DNA of 14,674 nucleotides from Synergistaceae bacterium (lineage in GTDB: Bacteria > Synergistota > Synergistia > Synergistales > Aminobacteriaceae): contig WRKN01000044.1 in assembly GCA_009778055.1 (NCBI GenBank), positions 1-14,674 on the forward strand. Reading direction: 5' to 3'. Below, one piece after another: positions 1 through 7,050 of this stretch. Each line of letters begins with the position of its first letter. The stretch's first letter is position 1. The notes under the pieces were generated by a model. That model had not been told where the DNA came from and did not search any database. It saw only the letters and a program-made list of their open reading frames with translations. The translations under genes were made by a program, and so were the position numbers.

Positions 1-183
1 ACAGCTATGCTTGACTTTATCAGAAGCCTGCGACGCTCCCGCGAAGCGCCGTTGGACGATGATGACGATGGGTTTTATAACCCTGCGAACCTTCGACGGT
101 TAGATCACTCGATAGAACAGTTAAATCAAGGCAGGGTTGTTGTAAAAACCATCGAAGAGCTTGAAAGAATGGTCGATGAGTAA
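1..183 (+). CDS. RelB/YefM-type antitoxin, probably 5'-truncated by the window edge
   Basis: The reading frame is open from the first base and ends with TAA at 181-183. The only ATG inside the window is at 7 and has no visible ribosome binding site, so the true start may lie outside. The visible part (58 residues from that ATG) has a basic stretch, an acidic run of five Asp, then a segment starting FYNPANLRRLDHSIEQLNQG and an acidic tail with EELERMVDE. That NPAN...SIEQ...G pattern is typical of the C-terminal, toxin-wrapping part of RelB/DinJ/YefM-like antitoxins. The DNA-binding N-terminal half is not seen. The stop codon overlaps the start region of the yoeB-like gene, as expected for a translationally coupled antitoxin-toxin pair. 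By inference the protein neutralises the downstream RNase and represses the operon. The exact antitoxin family is uncertain. Confidence 0.7.
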   Translation, partial: TAMLDFIRSLRRSREAPLDDDDDGFYNPANLRRLDHSIEQLNQGRVVVKTIEELERMVDE

Positions 184-436
184 GGTCACGTTCACTGATG
201 ACGCTTGGGAAGACTATAACTATTGGCAGGCGCAGGATAAAAAGACCCTGCGACGGATCAACGCCCTCATAAATGACATTAAGCGCAATGGGTACGAGGG
301 CATAGGCAAGCCTGAGCCATTGAAAGGTAAGTATTCCGGCTTTTGGAGCCGGCGTATCGATGATAAAAACAGAATCATCTACCATATGGCCGATGACGTC
401 ATTGAGCTTGTTGGACTGCGTAATCATTACGAATAA
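176..436 (+). CDS. yoeB: YoeB-family toxin, ribosome-dependent mRNA endonuclease
   Basis: The protein is 86 residues; E. coli YoeB is 84. It aligns over its whole length with YoeB by recognition: the N-terminal WEDYNYWQ segment, the central GKPEPLKGKYSGFWSRRI block and the C-terminal LRNHYE. The residues expected for catalysis are present: Glu47 in KPEPL, Arg66 in NRIIY, and His84-Tyr85 at the end. The family binds the ribosomal A site and cleaves mRNA, stopping translation; it is held inactive by its cognate antitoxin. I chose the ATG at 176 because it overlaps the antitoxin stop (ATGAGTAA) and gives the usual N-terminus. A TTG at 161 would add five residues. Nothing looks broken, so the toxin is probably functional. 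A strong terminator follows directly. Confidence 0.95.
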   Translation: MSKVTFTDDAWEDYNYWQAQDKKTLRRINALINDIKRNGYEGIGKPEPLKGKYSGFWSRRIDDKNRIIYHMADDVIELVGLRNHYE

Positions 437-464
437 TGTCCGCCGGATCGAATAATTTTCACAG

Positions 465-491
465 CCGGGGAGCCTGCAGGCTCCCCGGTTT
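465..491 (+). terminator. Rho-independent terminator of the yoeB operon
   Basis: A perfect 10-bp GC-rich stem (465-474 with 479-488) encloses a TGCA loop and is followed by TTT and a T-containing tract. It lies 28 bases after the yoeB stop. The T tract is short, so termination may be incomplete. Between here and 610 I see no gene. Confidence 0.75.
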
Positions 492-610
492 GCTTGGGGG
501 GCTGCCAAGTGTATAATTACAATAGTAGCTACGCTGCACAAAGGATGTTTACCATCTTCGGACTCGATTGAATACTGTTAGAGGCTTGAACGGTTACAAA
601 TAATACAGCG

Positions 611-934
611 TTACATTCCCAAGCTGCGGCAGCCGATTATCCTGCCTTCGGCGTCCCGGACCAGCCCAGCCGGAACAAGCAGGTCGGCGCGATCCGGCAA
701 TGCCAGTTTCACAATCGGAGAGACAATGTAGTACATCCCTTCTTTGAACTCCGGCAGACCTACCGCCTCGCCAAAATCGGTGTGCGTCAGGGGCGTGCCG
801 TCCTCCAGCGCCCCAAGAGCGGTAGTCTGCTCGGCAAGGCGAATCAAACTTTCTCCCCTGGGATAGATAAGGACGTTATTGTCGTCCGCGTCGTAAACGT
901 TCACAGCGTGCGGCGTCATGTTGATAACAGGCAC
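611..934 (-). CDS. Small conserved protein of unknown function, third gene of the zeta-type toxin unit
   Basis: The protein is 107 residues. It starts with GTG at 934 and is preceded by a strong AAGGAGG nine bases upstream that overlaps the stop of the zeta-like gene. An internal ATG five codons later has no such site. Its N-terminus (INMTPHAVNVYD) and its C-terminal half (EGMYYIVSPIV, then LLVPAGLVRDAEGRIIGCRSLGM) match, from memory, a family of small hypothetical proteins common in mobile and accessory DNA: NLTPHA at the start and a V.RDE.G.IIGCR.. ending. No catalytic motif, signal peptide or membrane segment is visible. Its position just 6 nt behind a toxin-like kinase, with a shared transcript, suggests it is a member of the same module, but its role is unknown. 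Confidence 0.75.
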   Translation of the reverse strand: MPVINMTPHAVNVYDADDNNVLIYPRGESLIRLAEQTTALGALEDGTPLTHTDFGEAVGLPEFKEGMYYIVSPIVKLALPDRADLLVPAGLVRDAEGRIIGCRSLGM

Positions 935-940
935 GTCGGT

Positions 941-1594
941 TTACCTCCTTCTGTGGAATATTATTGTAGGGGTAACTAATTTTTCAATTACATATTTGTT
1001 AATCCAATCAGGAATCGGCTCATTTTTTTCGATGATTTTGCCGTGGTCTATGGAAATAACACGACGAGGTTCTTCTGTGTTATCATGTATTTTTGCTCTG
1101 TCAACCAATTCAATGTAGAGGGGTAAACGTTCAAGGCTTCCGTAGTAACGTTTTTTTACCGTTGTTGACTCAATGTTATGTCCGCCTTGCGTTGCTCTAT
1201 ATGTAACACGGTCAATATTGATTTGATGGTGTTTTGTTCCTACGTACAGTAATTCCACTTCAAACCCATTTGATTTTGCATTTTTTATGTATTTTTCGTA
1301 GCTTTTTGCATCTAAAGTTGTTTCAGGGGCAAAAGATTCTTTCCGCTCAATACACTCCCGCATACGGGCCGTCAATTCTCTCATTCCTGCTAATTTAAGA
1401 ACTTCGTTCTTATTAACCGCAGCTTGTATTTCATCGTCGGGAATACCCATCCCTTTTGCTATTTCTCTTGCAATTTCATCAGCGTTTAGGATAGTGACAT
1501 CTTCCGGTATTGTTTTTAACAGAACGGAAGTCTTGCCGGAGCCGTTAGGCCCGGCAAGAATATACATTTTAGGTTTCTCACCGTTGTTAGTCAT
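941..1594 (-). CDS. Zeta-toxin-like P-loop kinase
   Basis: The protein is 217 residues. A Walker A motif GPNGSGKT sits at residues 15-22 right after a short beta strand. NADE (37-40) follows, then FAPETTL (88-94), and a segment with RVTYRATQGGHNI followed by KKRYYGSL. This order is the layout of the zeta/PezT toxin family, which phosphorylates UDP-N-acetylglucosamine and blocks wall synthesis. The Walker lysine (Lys21), Asp39 and Glu91 are the likely phosphate- and substrate-binding residues, assigned by analogy. The ATG at 1594 overlaps the stop of the upstream gene (ATGA), so translation is probably coupled. Many chromosomal zeta-like kinases have untested substrates, so whether this one is a wall toxin is inference. 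Base composition is clearly more AT-rich than the neighbouring hydrogenase genes, which fits acquisition by transfer. Confidence 0.85.
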   Translation of the reverse strand: MTNNGEKPKMYILAGPNGSGKTSVLLKTIPEDVTILNADEIAREIAKGMGIPDDEIQAAVNKNEVLKLAGMRELTARMRECIERKESFAPETTLDAKSYEKYIKNAKSNGFEVELLYVGTKHHQINIDRVTYRATQGGHNIESTTVKKRYYGSLERLPLYIELVDRAKIHDNTEEPRRVISIDHGKIIEKNEPIPDWINKYVIEKLVTPTIIFHRRR

Positions 1595-2049
1595 CTGTCC
1601 CAGTAGTTGTCTTCCGGGGTGGCCATGCGGAGGAAGGTTTCAGTTGTTTCGTAAGTTTCTTTGTCCATATACACTGAAAAAATCCTTCCATCAGGATAGC
1701 GCCTCAGCAGGTTGCCATCTTCGTCCCCATAAGCAATAGGAATCCCCCTCGCAAGTTGGTTTCTCACCGCTTCTTTGATTGCCGCCGGGAAGGTAATATC
1801 ACTGTTATCGAAAAAAGCCCTTGTTTCGGCCTTTATCTTATCCCTGTATTCCTGCGGCAGGCTTTGATATTCTTCCATAGTCAAGCTCTTACGGGGATGT
1901 ATACCGTCCCACATGACAGTGACCCCGACGTCTTCTATCTTGTCCACTTCAATGCCATAGCGCCGCTGTGGGCGCGATGGCCTTCCCCTGCGCGTTGATT
2001 TTTTCGCTTCATCGCTGACCTGATTTTCTTCGATGACCGCTGCAGTCAT
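1591..2049 (-). CDS. Putative antitoxin of the zeta-like kinase, with AT-hook-like N-terminus
   Basis: The protein is 152 residues from the ATG at 2049, which has AAAGGTGG eight bases upstream. In-frame GTG codons at 2061 and 2055 are alternatives with weaker support. Residues about 15-30 are basic and include RRGRPSRPQRR, resembling the GRP core of an AT-hook DNA-binding motif. The middle carries MEEYQSLPQEYRDKIKAE. The C-terminal part carries LARGIPIAYGDEDGNLLRRYP followed by DGRI. From memory, this last pattern is frequent in small proteins encoded directly before zeta-like AAA kinases. The four-base overlap with the kinase gene supports an antitoxin role. I have no direct evidence for neutralisation. 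A DNA-binding autorepressor function would fit the palindrome upstream. Confidence 0.7.
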   Translation of the reverse strand: MTAAVIEENQVSDEAKKSTRRGRPSRPQRRYGIEVDKIEDVGVTVMWDGIHPRKSLTMEEYQSLPQEYRDKIKAETRAFFDNSDITFPAAIKEAVRNQLARGIPIAYGDEDGNLLRRYPDGRIFSVYMDKETYETTETFLRMATPEDNYWDR

Positions 2050-2099
2050 TTTCACTACCACCTTTCGTTCTCTTGGGTCGTCAACCCTTAAACTTTCTA

Positions 2100-2116
2100 T
2101 ACGCTATTGTAGCGTA
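2100..2116. promoter_or_regulatory. Perfect 7-bp palindrome, candidate operator of the zeta-type module
   Basis: TACGCTA-TTG-TAGCGTA is a perfect inverted repeat about 50 bases upstream of the putative antitoxin gene and about 60 bases before the hydrogenase promoter. It has no T tract, so it is not a terminator. Autorepression by the antitoxin is the obvious inference. It lies between two divergent units, so it could affect either. Confidence 0.4.
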
Positions 2117-2172
2117 AACCCCATATCTACATATTCCATATAACGTGCTATCAACGCGTCCGTTGCCTGAGG

Positions 2173-2181
2173 TGATATACT
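2173..2181 (+). promoter_or_regulatory. Extended -10 promoter of the hyd operon
   Basis: TGaTATACT (TG at 2173-2174, TATACT at 2176-2181) is a good extended -10 element. No convincing -35 lies 17 bases upstream, as is usual for this promoter class. Transcription would start near 2188, giving a leader of about 30 bases before hydC. I find no full Rex-type site here. Confidence 0.45.
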
Positions 2182-2217
2182 AAACAAAGTATGCTTGTAT
2201 TTTTGAGGAGGTGTGTT

Positions 2218-2688
2218 ATGAGCTTGTCCGCCGAAGAAATTAAGAAAAAAGTTTTTGAGGTTATCGCTCCGTGGAGAGGCCGTAAAGGCGGCCTGATTCC
2301 GATACTCCAGGGACTTCAGGAAGCGATGGGGTACGTCGCGGAACCGGCTGTCAGGATCGTGTCCGACGAGTTGAAAATTCCCATGTCGGAAATTTACAGC
2401 GTCGCCACGTTCTACGCCCAGTTCCACCTGACGCCCAGAGGACGCCATATCATCAGGGTGTGCCGGGGCACCGCGTGCCACGTGCGAGGCAGCCTGAAGA
2501 TACTGGACGCCATCAAGGAGCAGACGGGCTGTCCCGAAAACGGAACCACGGAAGACCTCAAGTTTTCCCTGGAGCCGGTGGCCTGTATCGGGGCGTGCGG
2601 ACTCGCACCGGCTTTGGTCATAGGCAGCAAGACTTTTGGCCGGGCCACGCCCGATGGAGTGAGCGCCATTCTGGCTCAATTCTCCTAA
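2218..2688 (+). CDS. hydC: NiFe hydrogenase NuoE-like subunit HydC, [2Fe-2S] thioredoxin-fold protein
   Basis: The protein is 156 residues, the usual size for NuoE/HoxE/HydC proteins. An N-terminal helical part (through about residue 75, with IYSVATFYAQFHL) leads into a thioredoxin-like ferredoxin domain. The four [2Fe-2S] ligands are visible as Cys82-X4-Cys87 and Cys123-X3-Cys127 (CRGTAC and CIGAC). In hydrogenases and complex I this subunit sits beside the flavin subunit and holds one low-potential cluster. The ATG at 2218 was chosen because AGGAGG ends six bases before it; an ATG at 2191 lacks a site. It is the first gene of a five-gene operon, 49 bases ahead of hydB. The gene could equally be called hoxE or nuoE-like; I use hydC because of the HydB/HydA architecture that follows. 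Confidence 0.92.
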   Translation: MSLSAEEIKKKVFEVIAPWRGRKGGLIPILQGLQEAMGYVAEPAVRIVSDELKIPMSEIYSVATFYAQFHLTPRGRHIIRVCRGTACHVRGSLKILDAIKEQTGCPENGTTEDLKFSLEPVACIGACGLAPALVIGSKTFGRATPDGVSAILAQFS

Positions 2689-2715
2689 AAAAGACCGCGC
2701 TGCGCCGCGGCTTTT
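2689..2715 (+). terminator. Hairpin with T-rich tail between hydC and hydB, candidate attenuator
   Basis: AAAAG-(A bulge)-CCGCG (2689-2699) pairs with CGCGGCTTTT (2706-2715) around a 6-base loop, and TTTTATTT follows. It begins at the hydC stop codon. It looks like a weak intrinsic terminator, yet all downstream genes belong to the same enzyme. Partial termination or mRNA end protection that sets hydC levels is an inference. Confidence 0.45.
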
Positions 2716-2737
2716 ATTTCACGAAGGGGGTTAGTCA

Positions 2738-4525
2738 ATGCCGATTTATCGTTCGCACGTGCTGGTATGCAACGGAACCGGCTGTGTGTCCAACCAGGGG
2801 GTGACGGTGGTCGAGAAACTCAGAACCGAAATCGAAAGGCATAACCTTTCGGATGAAGTTCTGGTTATCCCGACAGGCTGTCACGGAATGTGCGAGGTGG
2901 GCCCCATAGTGGTCATCTACCCCGAGGGGACGTTTTACTGCCTGGTGGAGCCCGACCACGTGCCGAATCTCGTTGAGGAGCATCTGGTAAAAGGACGCCG
3001 CGTGGAGTCCCTCATGTACAAAGGGGACGACGGCAAGGGAGTGCCCAACTACAAAGACATTCCGTTTTACGGGATGCAGCAGCGCATCACGCTTCACAAC
3101 TGCGGCTACATAGATCCGGACAATATAGAGGAATACATCGTCAGGGACGGTTACAACGGGCTGGCAAAGGCTTTGTCGATGACGCCCCAGGCCGTTATCG
3201 ACGAGGTCAAAAAATCCGGACTTCGCGGCCGCGGGGGCGGCGGTTTCCCCACAGGGGTCAAATGGGGTTTCTGCGCGGCGACCCAGAGTCCCAAGAAGTA
3301 CGTCATATGCAACGCCGACGAGGGCGACCCGGGGGCGTTCATGGACCGCTCCGTGCTGGAGGGCGACCCGCACTCGGTGATAGAGGGCATGGCCATAGGG
3401 GCCTACGCCGTAGGGGCCGACGAAGGCTATGTCTACTGCCGCGCGGAGTACCCTCTTGCGATCCAGCGCCTGCGCCACGCCATGAAACAGGCCGAGGAGT
3501 ACGGGCTTCTCGGGGAGAACATACTGAATTCCGGCTTCAAATTCACAATGCACATCAAAGAGGGCGCGGGGGCGTTCGTCTGCGGAGAGGAAACCGCGCT
3601 GATGGCCTCTATAGAGGGACAGAGGGGTATGCCCCGTCCCAGGCCGCCCTTCCCAGCCGTTTCCGGCCTTTGGGCCAAACCGACCAACATCAACAACGTC
3701 GAAACGTGGGCCAGCGTGCCGCCGATAATGAGCAGGGGGGCCGACTGGTACGCCTCCATGGGCACGGAAAAATCCAAGGGCGCGAAGGTGTTCGCCCTCA
3801 CGGGAAAGGTCAAGCACACGGGGCTTGTGGAAGTACCCATGGGTATGCCGCTCCGCGAGATAATCTTCGACATTGGCGGCGGAATTCTGAACAACAAGGA
3901 GTTCAAGGCGGTGCAGATAGGCGGCCCCAGCGGCGGATGCCTCACCAACGACCACCTGGACACACCGATCACCTACGAGTCGCTGCCGGCTTTGGGCGCT
4001 ATAATGGGCTCCGGCGGGCTTGTCGTCATGGACCAGGAGGACTGCATGGTGGACATAGCGCGGTTCTTCCTCGAGTTCACCCAGAGAGAATCTTGCGGGA
4101 AGTGTACGCCTTGCCGTGAAGGGACTAAGCAGATGCTGCTCCTGCTCGAAAAAATCTGCGCCGGTAAGGGCGAGATGAGGGATATCGGCCTTCTGGAAGA
4201 GCTTGGAACCATGGTCAAGGAGATGTCGCTTTGCGGACTGGGTCAGACCGCTCCTAACCCGGTTCTCACCACCATTCGCTACTTCAGGAACGAGTACGAA
4301 GCGCACATCAGGGATCACAAGTGTCCGGCGGGGGCGTGCCCGGCGCTGCTCAACTACGAAATCATCCAGAGCGCCTGTAAGAAATGCGGCCTTTGCGTCA
4401 AACACTGTCCCGTCAATTGCATCCCCGGAAGCAGAGCCGATGGGTACGTGATCGAAACCGACAAGTGCATCAAGTGCGGCACCTGTCTGGTGAAATGCCC
4501 GTTCAAGGCTATTTCCAAAGGATAG
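2738..4525 (+). CDS. hydB: NiFe hydrogenase flavin subunit HydB (NuoF/HndC-like), NAD(H) and ferredoxin reacting
   Basis: The protein is 595 residues with four parts. (1) An N-terminal thioredoxin-like domain holds a [2Fe-2S] site: Cys11, Cys16, Cys48, Cys52. (2) The NuoF core has the NADH-binding GRGGGGFPTG (164-173) and the FMN-binding NADEGDPGAF (192-201). (3) A NuoF-type [4Fe-4S] site has Cys453, Cys456, Cys459 (SCGKCTPC) and Cys499. (4) A C-terminal bacterial ferredoxin domain has two [4Fe-4S] motifs (Cys547/550/553/557 and Cys577/580/583/587). Complex I NuoF lacks parts 1 and 4; bifurcating HydB/HndC proteins have them. The segment HKCPAGAC (527-534) matches the His/Cys element reported as a zinc site in such HydB structures. 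The inferred role is FMN-based electron bifurcation between NAD(H) and ferredoxin. AAGGGGG lies before the ATG, and hydA follows after 13 bases. Confidence 0.95.
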   Translation: MPIYRSHVLVCNGTGCVSNQGVTVVEKLRTEIERHNLSDEVLVIPTGCHGMCEVGPIVVIYPEGTFYCLVEPDHVPNLVEEHLVKGRRVESLMYKGDDGKGVPNYKDIPFYGMQQRITLHNCGYIDPDNIEEYIVRDGYNGLAKALSMTPQAVIDEVKKSGLRGRGGGGFPTGVKWGFCAATQSPKKYVICNADEGDPGAFMDRSVLEGDPHSVIEGMAIGAYAVGADEGYVYCRAEYPLAIQRLRHAMKQAEEYGLLGENILNSGFKFTMHIKEGAGAFVCGEETALMASIEGQRGMPRPRPPFPAVSGLWAKPTNINNVETWASVPPIMSRGADWYASMGTEKSKGAKVFALTGKVKHTGLVEVPMGMPLREIIFDIGGGILNNKEFKAVQIGGPSGGCLTNDHLDTPITYESLPALGAIMGSGGLVVMDQEDCMVDIARFFLEFTQRESCGKCTPCREGTKQMLLLLEKICAGKGEMRDIGLLEELGTMVKEMSLCGLGQTAPNPVLTTIRYFRNEYEAHIRDHKCPAGACPALLNYEIIQSACKKCGLCVKHCPVNCIPGSRADGYVIETDKCIKCGTCLVKCPFKAISKG

Positions 4526-4538
4526 GGGGCAGAGAATC

Positions 4539-6473
4539 ATGTCCGATGTAAAAAAAGCGATAAAGATGTTTATTGACGGCAAGGAATGCGCCGGCTTCAA
4601 AGGCGACACCATTCTCGAAGTGGCCAGGAAAAACGACGTCAAATCAATACCCACTCTCTGCTGGCTGGAGGGGCTTACCAGCATCGGCGCGTGCCGCCTG
4701 TGCGTGGTGGAGCCGGAGGGACCCGACGGCAAGCCCGGCGGGCGTATGCTGACGGCGTGCACCTCCCCCGCGGAGGATGGGCTGCGCGTCCATACCTCCA
4801 CGGAGAAGCTGAAGAATTACCGCCGCCAGGTACTGGAGCTGCTTTTCGCGGGACGTAACCACTTCTGCATGTTCTGTTCGCAAAGCGGGGACTGCGACCT
4901 GCAAACCCGCGCCATAGAGCACGGCATGGACAGCGTGCGCTATGCCTTCCTTTACTCCGACTTCGACAACGACACGACCGACGCCAGGATTCAGGCCGAC
5001 CACAGCAGGTGTATCCTGTGCCAGCGATGCGAGCGCACATGCTCGGAGAAGGTCGGCGCCTGCACGCTGGGGCTGAAAAAGCGCGGATGGGCCACAACCG
5101 TGATCGCCGACTTCGGCAGCACGTTCGGTTCGTCCGAGAGCTGCGTTTCGTGCGGGGCCTGCGCCCAGGTCTGCCCCACCGGAACAATAACCCTGCGCGA
5201 CCTGGCCTACCGGGGACGCCGCAAGGACTGCGACGCGGTAATCGACTCCATCTGCCCCATCTGCTCCATGGGCTGCGCCGTCAGGGTATACGTCCGCACG
5301 GGCAGCATTGTGCGGGTGGAGGGGACAAACTTCGACGGGCCGGACGGCGGGCAGCTCTGCGCGGACGGGCGCTTCGCGCTTCCCAAGTCCAGCGAGCGGC
5401 CCCGCGTGACCAAACCCATGATCAGGACGGGTTCCACCTTCCGCGAAGCCTCGTGGGACGAGGCCCTCAACCTGATATCCTCAAAACTGAAAGAGAACTT
5501 AAAGGCCGGTAAAGTAGGCGGCTTGGTTTCCTCGCTGGCAACGGACGAGGAACTGGCGGTTTTCGCCGCTTTCAAGGAAGCAGTCAGCGGCTTCAAGACG
5601 GCCAGCTACAACGGGGCCATAATCCGCGGCTTCTTCCGAGGCGCGAAACCGTTTGTGGAACAGGGGGTGCGCCCCTTTACCGCGGCGCACAACATACTGG
5701 ACTCGGACGCGATAGTGCTGGTTGACGCGGATCCGCAGAAAGTCCTCCCGATAGTCGCGAGTTACGTCAGGGTGGCCGTGCTCCACAAGGGAGCCAAATT
5801 GATCCACGTGGGCAAGGGTTCCACTCCCTTCCCGGGGATTACCGACCTGTCGGCCGCGGAGCTCTCCGACGGAAAAATCGTGGAATATCTTGCCGCCGCT
5901 AAAAAACCCGTTTTCATCCTGGGCAAAACCATGATGACCAACCCCGCGGCCGTGACGAAAGCCATCAATTTCGCGATAGAGCACAAGGCGTTTTTCGAGG
6001 ACGGCCTTGGCGTGGTGCCTCTGCTGGGGCACAGCAACGCGCTGGGTTCCATAAACACCGTCATGTCGCAGGAAGCCTGGCTGGAAGACGAGCAGGATTT
6101 TCTGTACGTCTACTCCACCGGGCTGGTAAAGGAAAGCGCCAGGGCCCTCAAGGCCATGTCGGGCGCAGGCTTTACCGTGATCCAAACCCCCTTCATGGTG
6201 CCGCCCCTGACAAACCTGGCGGACGTGCTCCTGCCCGCTCCGGCGTGGTTCGAGCGCAGCGGACACCTGTGCTCTCTGGAGGGCGAGCGGCGTCAACTGG
6301 CAAAAATTCTCGATCCCATAGCCGGGCTGAAAGGTTTCGGCGAGATCCTTCAAACCATTTGCGACAAGCTGGGGGTCAGGATGGGCACTCCGTCCACCGC
6401 CCCCTGTGATAACGTGTTCAGCTCCAGAATATCCCCTGACCTGGCAAAACAGGTACAGGTCGAGGAGGCGTGA
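4539..6473 (+). CDS. hydA: NiFe hydrogenase HydA (HoxU/NuoG-like) with a molybdopterin-oxidoreductase-like C-terminus
   Basis: The protein is 644 residues. The first 230 are HoxU-like: a plant-type [2Fe-2S] domain (Cys41, 52, 55, 74), a His/Cys cluster in the HoxU spacing (His108-X-Cys110-X2-Cys113-X5-Cys119), and two [4Fe-4S] motifs (Cys158/161/164/168 and Cys202/205/208/212). A further [4Fe-4S] motif (Cys239/242/246/274) opens a NuoG/formate-dehydrogenase-like domain that fills the rest. In the stretch after it I see no Cys or Sec placed as a molybdenum ligand, and the domain is much shorter than in formate dehydrogenases. It is therefore probably structural, as in NuoG. The protein would wire HydB to the hydrogenase subunits and form a ferredoxin docking surface. 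GGGGG lies about ten bases before the ATG. The TGA overlaps the hydS ATG by one base. Confidence 0.92.
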   Translation: MSDVKKAIKMFIDGKECAGFKGDTILEVARKNDVKSIPTLCWLEGLTSIGACRLCVVEPEGPDGKPGGRMLTACTSPAEDGLRVHTSTEKLKNYRRQVLELLFAGRNHFCMFCSQSGDCDLQTRAIEHGMDSVRYAFLYSDFDNDTTDARIQADHSRCILCQRCERTCSEKVGACTLGLKKRGWATTVIADFGSTFGSSESCVSCGACAQVCPTGTITLRDLAYRGRRKDCDAVIDSICPICSMGCAVRVYVRTGSIVRVEGTNFDGPDGGQLCADGRFALPKSSERPRVTKPMIRTGSTFREASWDEALNLISSKLKENLKAGKVGGLVSSLATDEELAVFAAFKEAVSGFKTASYNGAIIRGFFRGAKPFVEQGVRPFTAAHNILDSDAIVLVDADPQKVLPIVASYVRVAVLHKGAKLIHVGKGSTPFPGITDLSAAELSDGKIVEYLAAAKKPVFILGKTMMTNPAAVTKAINFAIEHKAFFEDGLGVVPLLGHSNALGSINTVMSQEAWLEDEQDFLYVYSTGLVKESARALKAMSGAGFTVIQTPFMVPPLTNLADVLLPAPAWFERSGHLCSLEGERRQLAKILDPIAGLKGFGEILQTICDKLGVRMGTPSTAPCDNVFSSRISPDLAKQVQVEEA

Positions 6474-7036
6474 TGGCAATGGCCGAATCAAAGCCGAAAA
6501 TAGCGAGCGTGTGGCTGGAAGCCTGCGCGGGGTGCCACATGTCATTTTTGGACATGGACGAGCGCCTGGTGGAACTCTTCAAAAAAGTAGAGCTTACCTC
6601 CTCTCCGATCTCCGACATCAAGGAGATCCCAGAGGTAACGGTGGGCATAATCGAAGGCGGATTGGGCAACGAGGAAGAACTGCACATAGCGAAAGACCTT
6701 CGCTCCAAGTGCAAGCTGCTTGTGGCGTGGGGCGACTGCGCCGTGTTCGGCGGTATCAACGGCATGAGAAATTTCATGAAACCGGAAGACCTGCTGCGCG
6801 AGGCTTACACGGACGGCGTTACGACGGTCAACCCGTCCGGCGTGCTTCCCGGGATAGACGCCCCCGGAGAGGTTCCCGCGCTTTTGCCGGAGGCTATCCC
6901 CGTTGACCGCGCGGTGAAGGTGGACGTATACGTCCCCGGCTGCCCGCCGGACGCCGACACCATCGCGTACGTGTTCGATGAAATACTGGCCGGGCGCGTG
7001 CCGAAGGTTCCGTCTGAAATGATGCGGTACGACTGA
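6473..7036 (+). CDS. hydS: NiFe hydrogenase small subunit HydS (HoxY-like)
   Basis: The protein is 187 residues, the size of soluble group 3 small subunits such as HoxY, and shorter than membrane-type small subunits. It has no Tat signal, so the enzyme is cytoplasmic. The four ligands of the proximal [4Fe-4S] cluster are Cys18 and Cys21 (CAGC), Cys89 (GDCAVFGG) and Cys157 (PGCPPD). The single cluster carries electrons between the NiFe site in HydL and the Fe-S chain in HydA. I chose the ATG at 6473 (GAGGAGG four bases before). An ATG at 6479 with ten-base spacing is an alternative. The start overlaps the hydA stop (TGATG), so synthesis of the two is probably coupled. hydL starts 14 bases downstream. 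Confidence 0.95.
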   Translation: MAMAESKPKIASVWLEACAGCHMSFLDMDERLVELFKKVELTSSPISDIKEIPEVTVGIIEGGLGNEEELHIAKDLRSKCKLLVAWGDCAVFGGINGMRNFMKPEDLLREAYTDGVTTVNPSGVLPGIDAPGEVPALLPEAIPVDRAVKVDVYVPGCPPDADTIAYVFDEILAGRVPKVPSEMMRYD

Positions 7037-7050
7037 TGGAGGAATGAAAG

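Noticed and set aside
2117..2160. Minus-strand TTGATA and TATGTA boxes as the promoter of the zeta-type unit
   Set aside because: The spacing is only 15 bases and the -10 is weak, so I did not list it as a promoter.
2735..4801. 688-codon open frame on the minus strand opposite hydB and the start of hydA
   Set aside because: It is the antisense shadow of GC-rich coding DNA. The plus-strand frame has all the Fe-S, FMN and NAD motifs, and the antisense product is a low-complexity His/Arg/Val-rich string with no domain.
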